Assembly: GCA_963814985.1 (NCBI GenBank)
Contig: CAWFFV010000057.1
Span: forward strand, 310,001 to 374,000
From: CAWFFV01 sp963814985
GTDB taxonomy: Bacteria; Chloroflexota; Ktedonobacteria; Ktedonobacterales; Ktedonobacteraceae
Direction: 5' to 3'
Length of the DNA stretch: 64,000 bases
Shown: piece by piece, positions 62,936 to 64,000 of the stretch
How the letters are laid out: each line of letters opens with the position of its first letter
How positions within the stretch are numbered: the stretch's first letter is position 1
Notes under the pieces: generated by a model
Told to the model about the DNA's origin: nothing
The model's input: only the letters and a program-made list of their open reading frames with translations
Databases searched by the model: none
Translations under genes and position numbers: made by a program

Positions 62936-64000
62936 TCAGGAAGAAGAGGTCTGAGTCGCAACTTTTTTCTGTTGTTGCTCAGCTAATTCCTTTACACGCT
63001 GTACCTGATTCTTGTGGCAGATCACCGTAGTTTCAGCCATTTGAATCACAATCACATCTTCTAAACCAATCGTATAGATATGATGTGATGTGTTGTTATA
63101 GATGACGATATTCTGACTGCCAAGTCCTGTATGTGGTCCAACTGCCCTTACTCCTTGCGTATCGGATGGAAAGAGCGCACCATATTGTTCCCAGTTCCCA
63201 ACATCATTCCACTCAAGTTCAGCAGGAATAACCACAAGATTTTTCGTCTTCTCCAGGATGCCATAATCAATAGAAATAGCCTGGAGGGTGGGCCAGATTT
63301 CATCAAGAGTACGAGTATAGTGCTCTGTCTCCATTGTGTCAACGATCGTCTCAATTTTTTTTGTCAGTTCGGGAAGATGTGCCCGCATTTCTGCCAGGAT
63401 AGTTTCGACTTTCCAGATAAAAATACCTGCATTCCAGACATAGTGACCATCTTGCAGGTAGCTCTGTGCGGTGGCCAGATCCGGTTTTTCGACGAAGCGC
63501 TCGGCATGAAATGCCTGGTGATCATATCCCTCAGCGACCTCATTGGCAAAGCGGATGTATCCATAACCAGTTTCAGGGGCAGTCGGTTTGATTCCTATAG
63601 TAACAAGGTGTCCTTTTTCGGCTAACTCGTAGGCTAGATAGAGTGTTTGGGTGAGGGTTGTGACGTTGGTGATGACGGCGTCAGCACTAAATGTTGCTAT
63701 GATTGCCCGTGGATCTTTGCGGGCAATCGTAGCAGCTACCCAGCAGATAGCGGGAGCTGTGTTGCGACCCATTGGTTCACCAAGAAGATTTGTGGTGGGA
63801 ATGGATGGTAAGTGTTCGTGTACCAGATCTGCCATCTGACGTCCTGTTACCACCCAGGAGCGTTCGGGTGTGGTCAGTGGGAGCACGCGTGCCAGTGTCT
63901 CCTGGATCATACTATTACCATTAGGCAGTGGTAGGAATTGTTTAGGAAAATTTGGGGTGCTGAGCGGCCATAAGCGTGTACCACTGCCACCCGCCAGAAT
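62936..64000 (-). CDS. manC: Mannose-1-phosphate guanylyltransferase, 3' part (gene enters from beyond the window)
   Basis: The frame is open through the window end, giving 354 residues that begin ILAGGSGTRLWPLSTPNFPK, the nucleotidyltransferase signature (G-G-x-G-T-R-L-W-P), so only a few N-terminal residues are missing. Further motifs are GEPMGRNTAPAICWVAATI, ETGYGYIRF, FVEKPDLATAQSYL, WNAGIFIWKV and ELEWNDVGNWEQY. It makes GDP-mannose from GTP and mannose 1-phosphate for glycan synthesis. It lacks the phosphomannose isomerase domain of bifunctional enzymes. Confidence 0.92.
   Translation of the reverse strand: MLAGGSGTRLWPLSTPNFPKQFLPLPNGNSMIQETLARVLPLTTPERSWVVTGRQMADLVHEHLPSIPTTNLLGEPMGRNTAPAICWVAATIARKDPRAIIATFSADAVITNVTTLTQTLYLAYELAEKGHLVTIGIKPTAPETGYGYIRFANEVAEGYDHQAFHAERFVEKPDLATAQSYLQDGHYVWNAGIFIWKVETILAEMRAHLPELTKKIETIVDTMETEHYTRTLDEIWPTLQAISIDYGILEKTKNLVVIPAELEWNDVGNWEQYGALFPSDTQGVRAVGPHTGLGSQNIVIYNNTSHHIYTIGLEDVIVIQMAETTVICHKNQVQRVKELAEQQQKKVATQTSSS

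Overview
The window looks like chromosomal DNA of a soil-type Chloroflexota bacterium, most probably of the class Ktedonobacteria. The pointers are a tricorn protease homologue, two F420-type luciferase-like monooxygenase genes, a globin with an extra N-terminal domain, a GH42 beta-galactosidase, duplicated E1 dehydrogenase genes, zinc-ribbon, TPR and roadblock proteins, and intermediate GC. This placement is inferred from gene content; no rRNA is present.

Layout. 1-3.5 kb: the 5' part of a tricorn protease gene (minus), a frameshifted FKBP isomerase, and a 200-nt structured RNA with its own promoter and terminator. 3.5-13.3 kb: a tight pyrimidine operon, pyrB-carA-carB-(SdhA-like flavoprotein)-pyrC-pyrE-pyrF, with no recognisable pyrD. 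13.4-14.7 kb: a decayed IS200/IS605-type unit with a ribbon-helix-helix protein and a C-terminally truncated TnpB. 14.7-18.8 kb: membrane proteins and a P-loop kinase-like gene with a partial duplicate. 18.8-21.8 kb: an LLM oxidoreductase and argS. 22.1-23.4 kb: a globin, then a non-coding block that reads as two tRNAs in permuted order (3' half upstream of 5' half), closed by a terminator. 23.4-36.2 kb: metabolic genes, including a MarR-type regulator divergent from a hydrolase with two perfect operator palindromes, an MBL hydrolase, an amidohydrolase, NUDIX and FMN reductase genes, beta-galactosidase, and E1 alpha/beta genes. 36.3-42.8 kb: zinc ribbon, M16 peptidase, TPR protein, roadblock protein and ndk. 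42.9-52.9 kb: a CPBP protease, two TIGR04283-like glycosyltransferases beside a radical SAM gene and pncB, lipases/hydrolases and a coiled-coil membrane protein. 53.5-64 kb: a secreted beta-propeller protein, a disulfide oxidoreductase, PepF, a glycosyltransferase with a CysRS-like tail, gamma-glutamyltransferase and the 3' part of a mannose-1-phosphate guanylyltransferase gene.

Two things stand out. First, the block at 22.99-23.23 kb holds complementary acceptor and anticodon stems that only make tRNAs if the halves are read in swapped order, twice in a row. Second, at least fourteen single-base frame breaks interrupt otherwise well-conserved genes (FKBP, argS, marR, zinc ribbon, M16, TPR protein, a membrane protein and a glycosyltransferase), many in short homopolymers. 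This looks more like residual sequencing error than gene decay, and affected genes are annotated here across the breaks.
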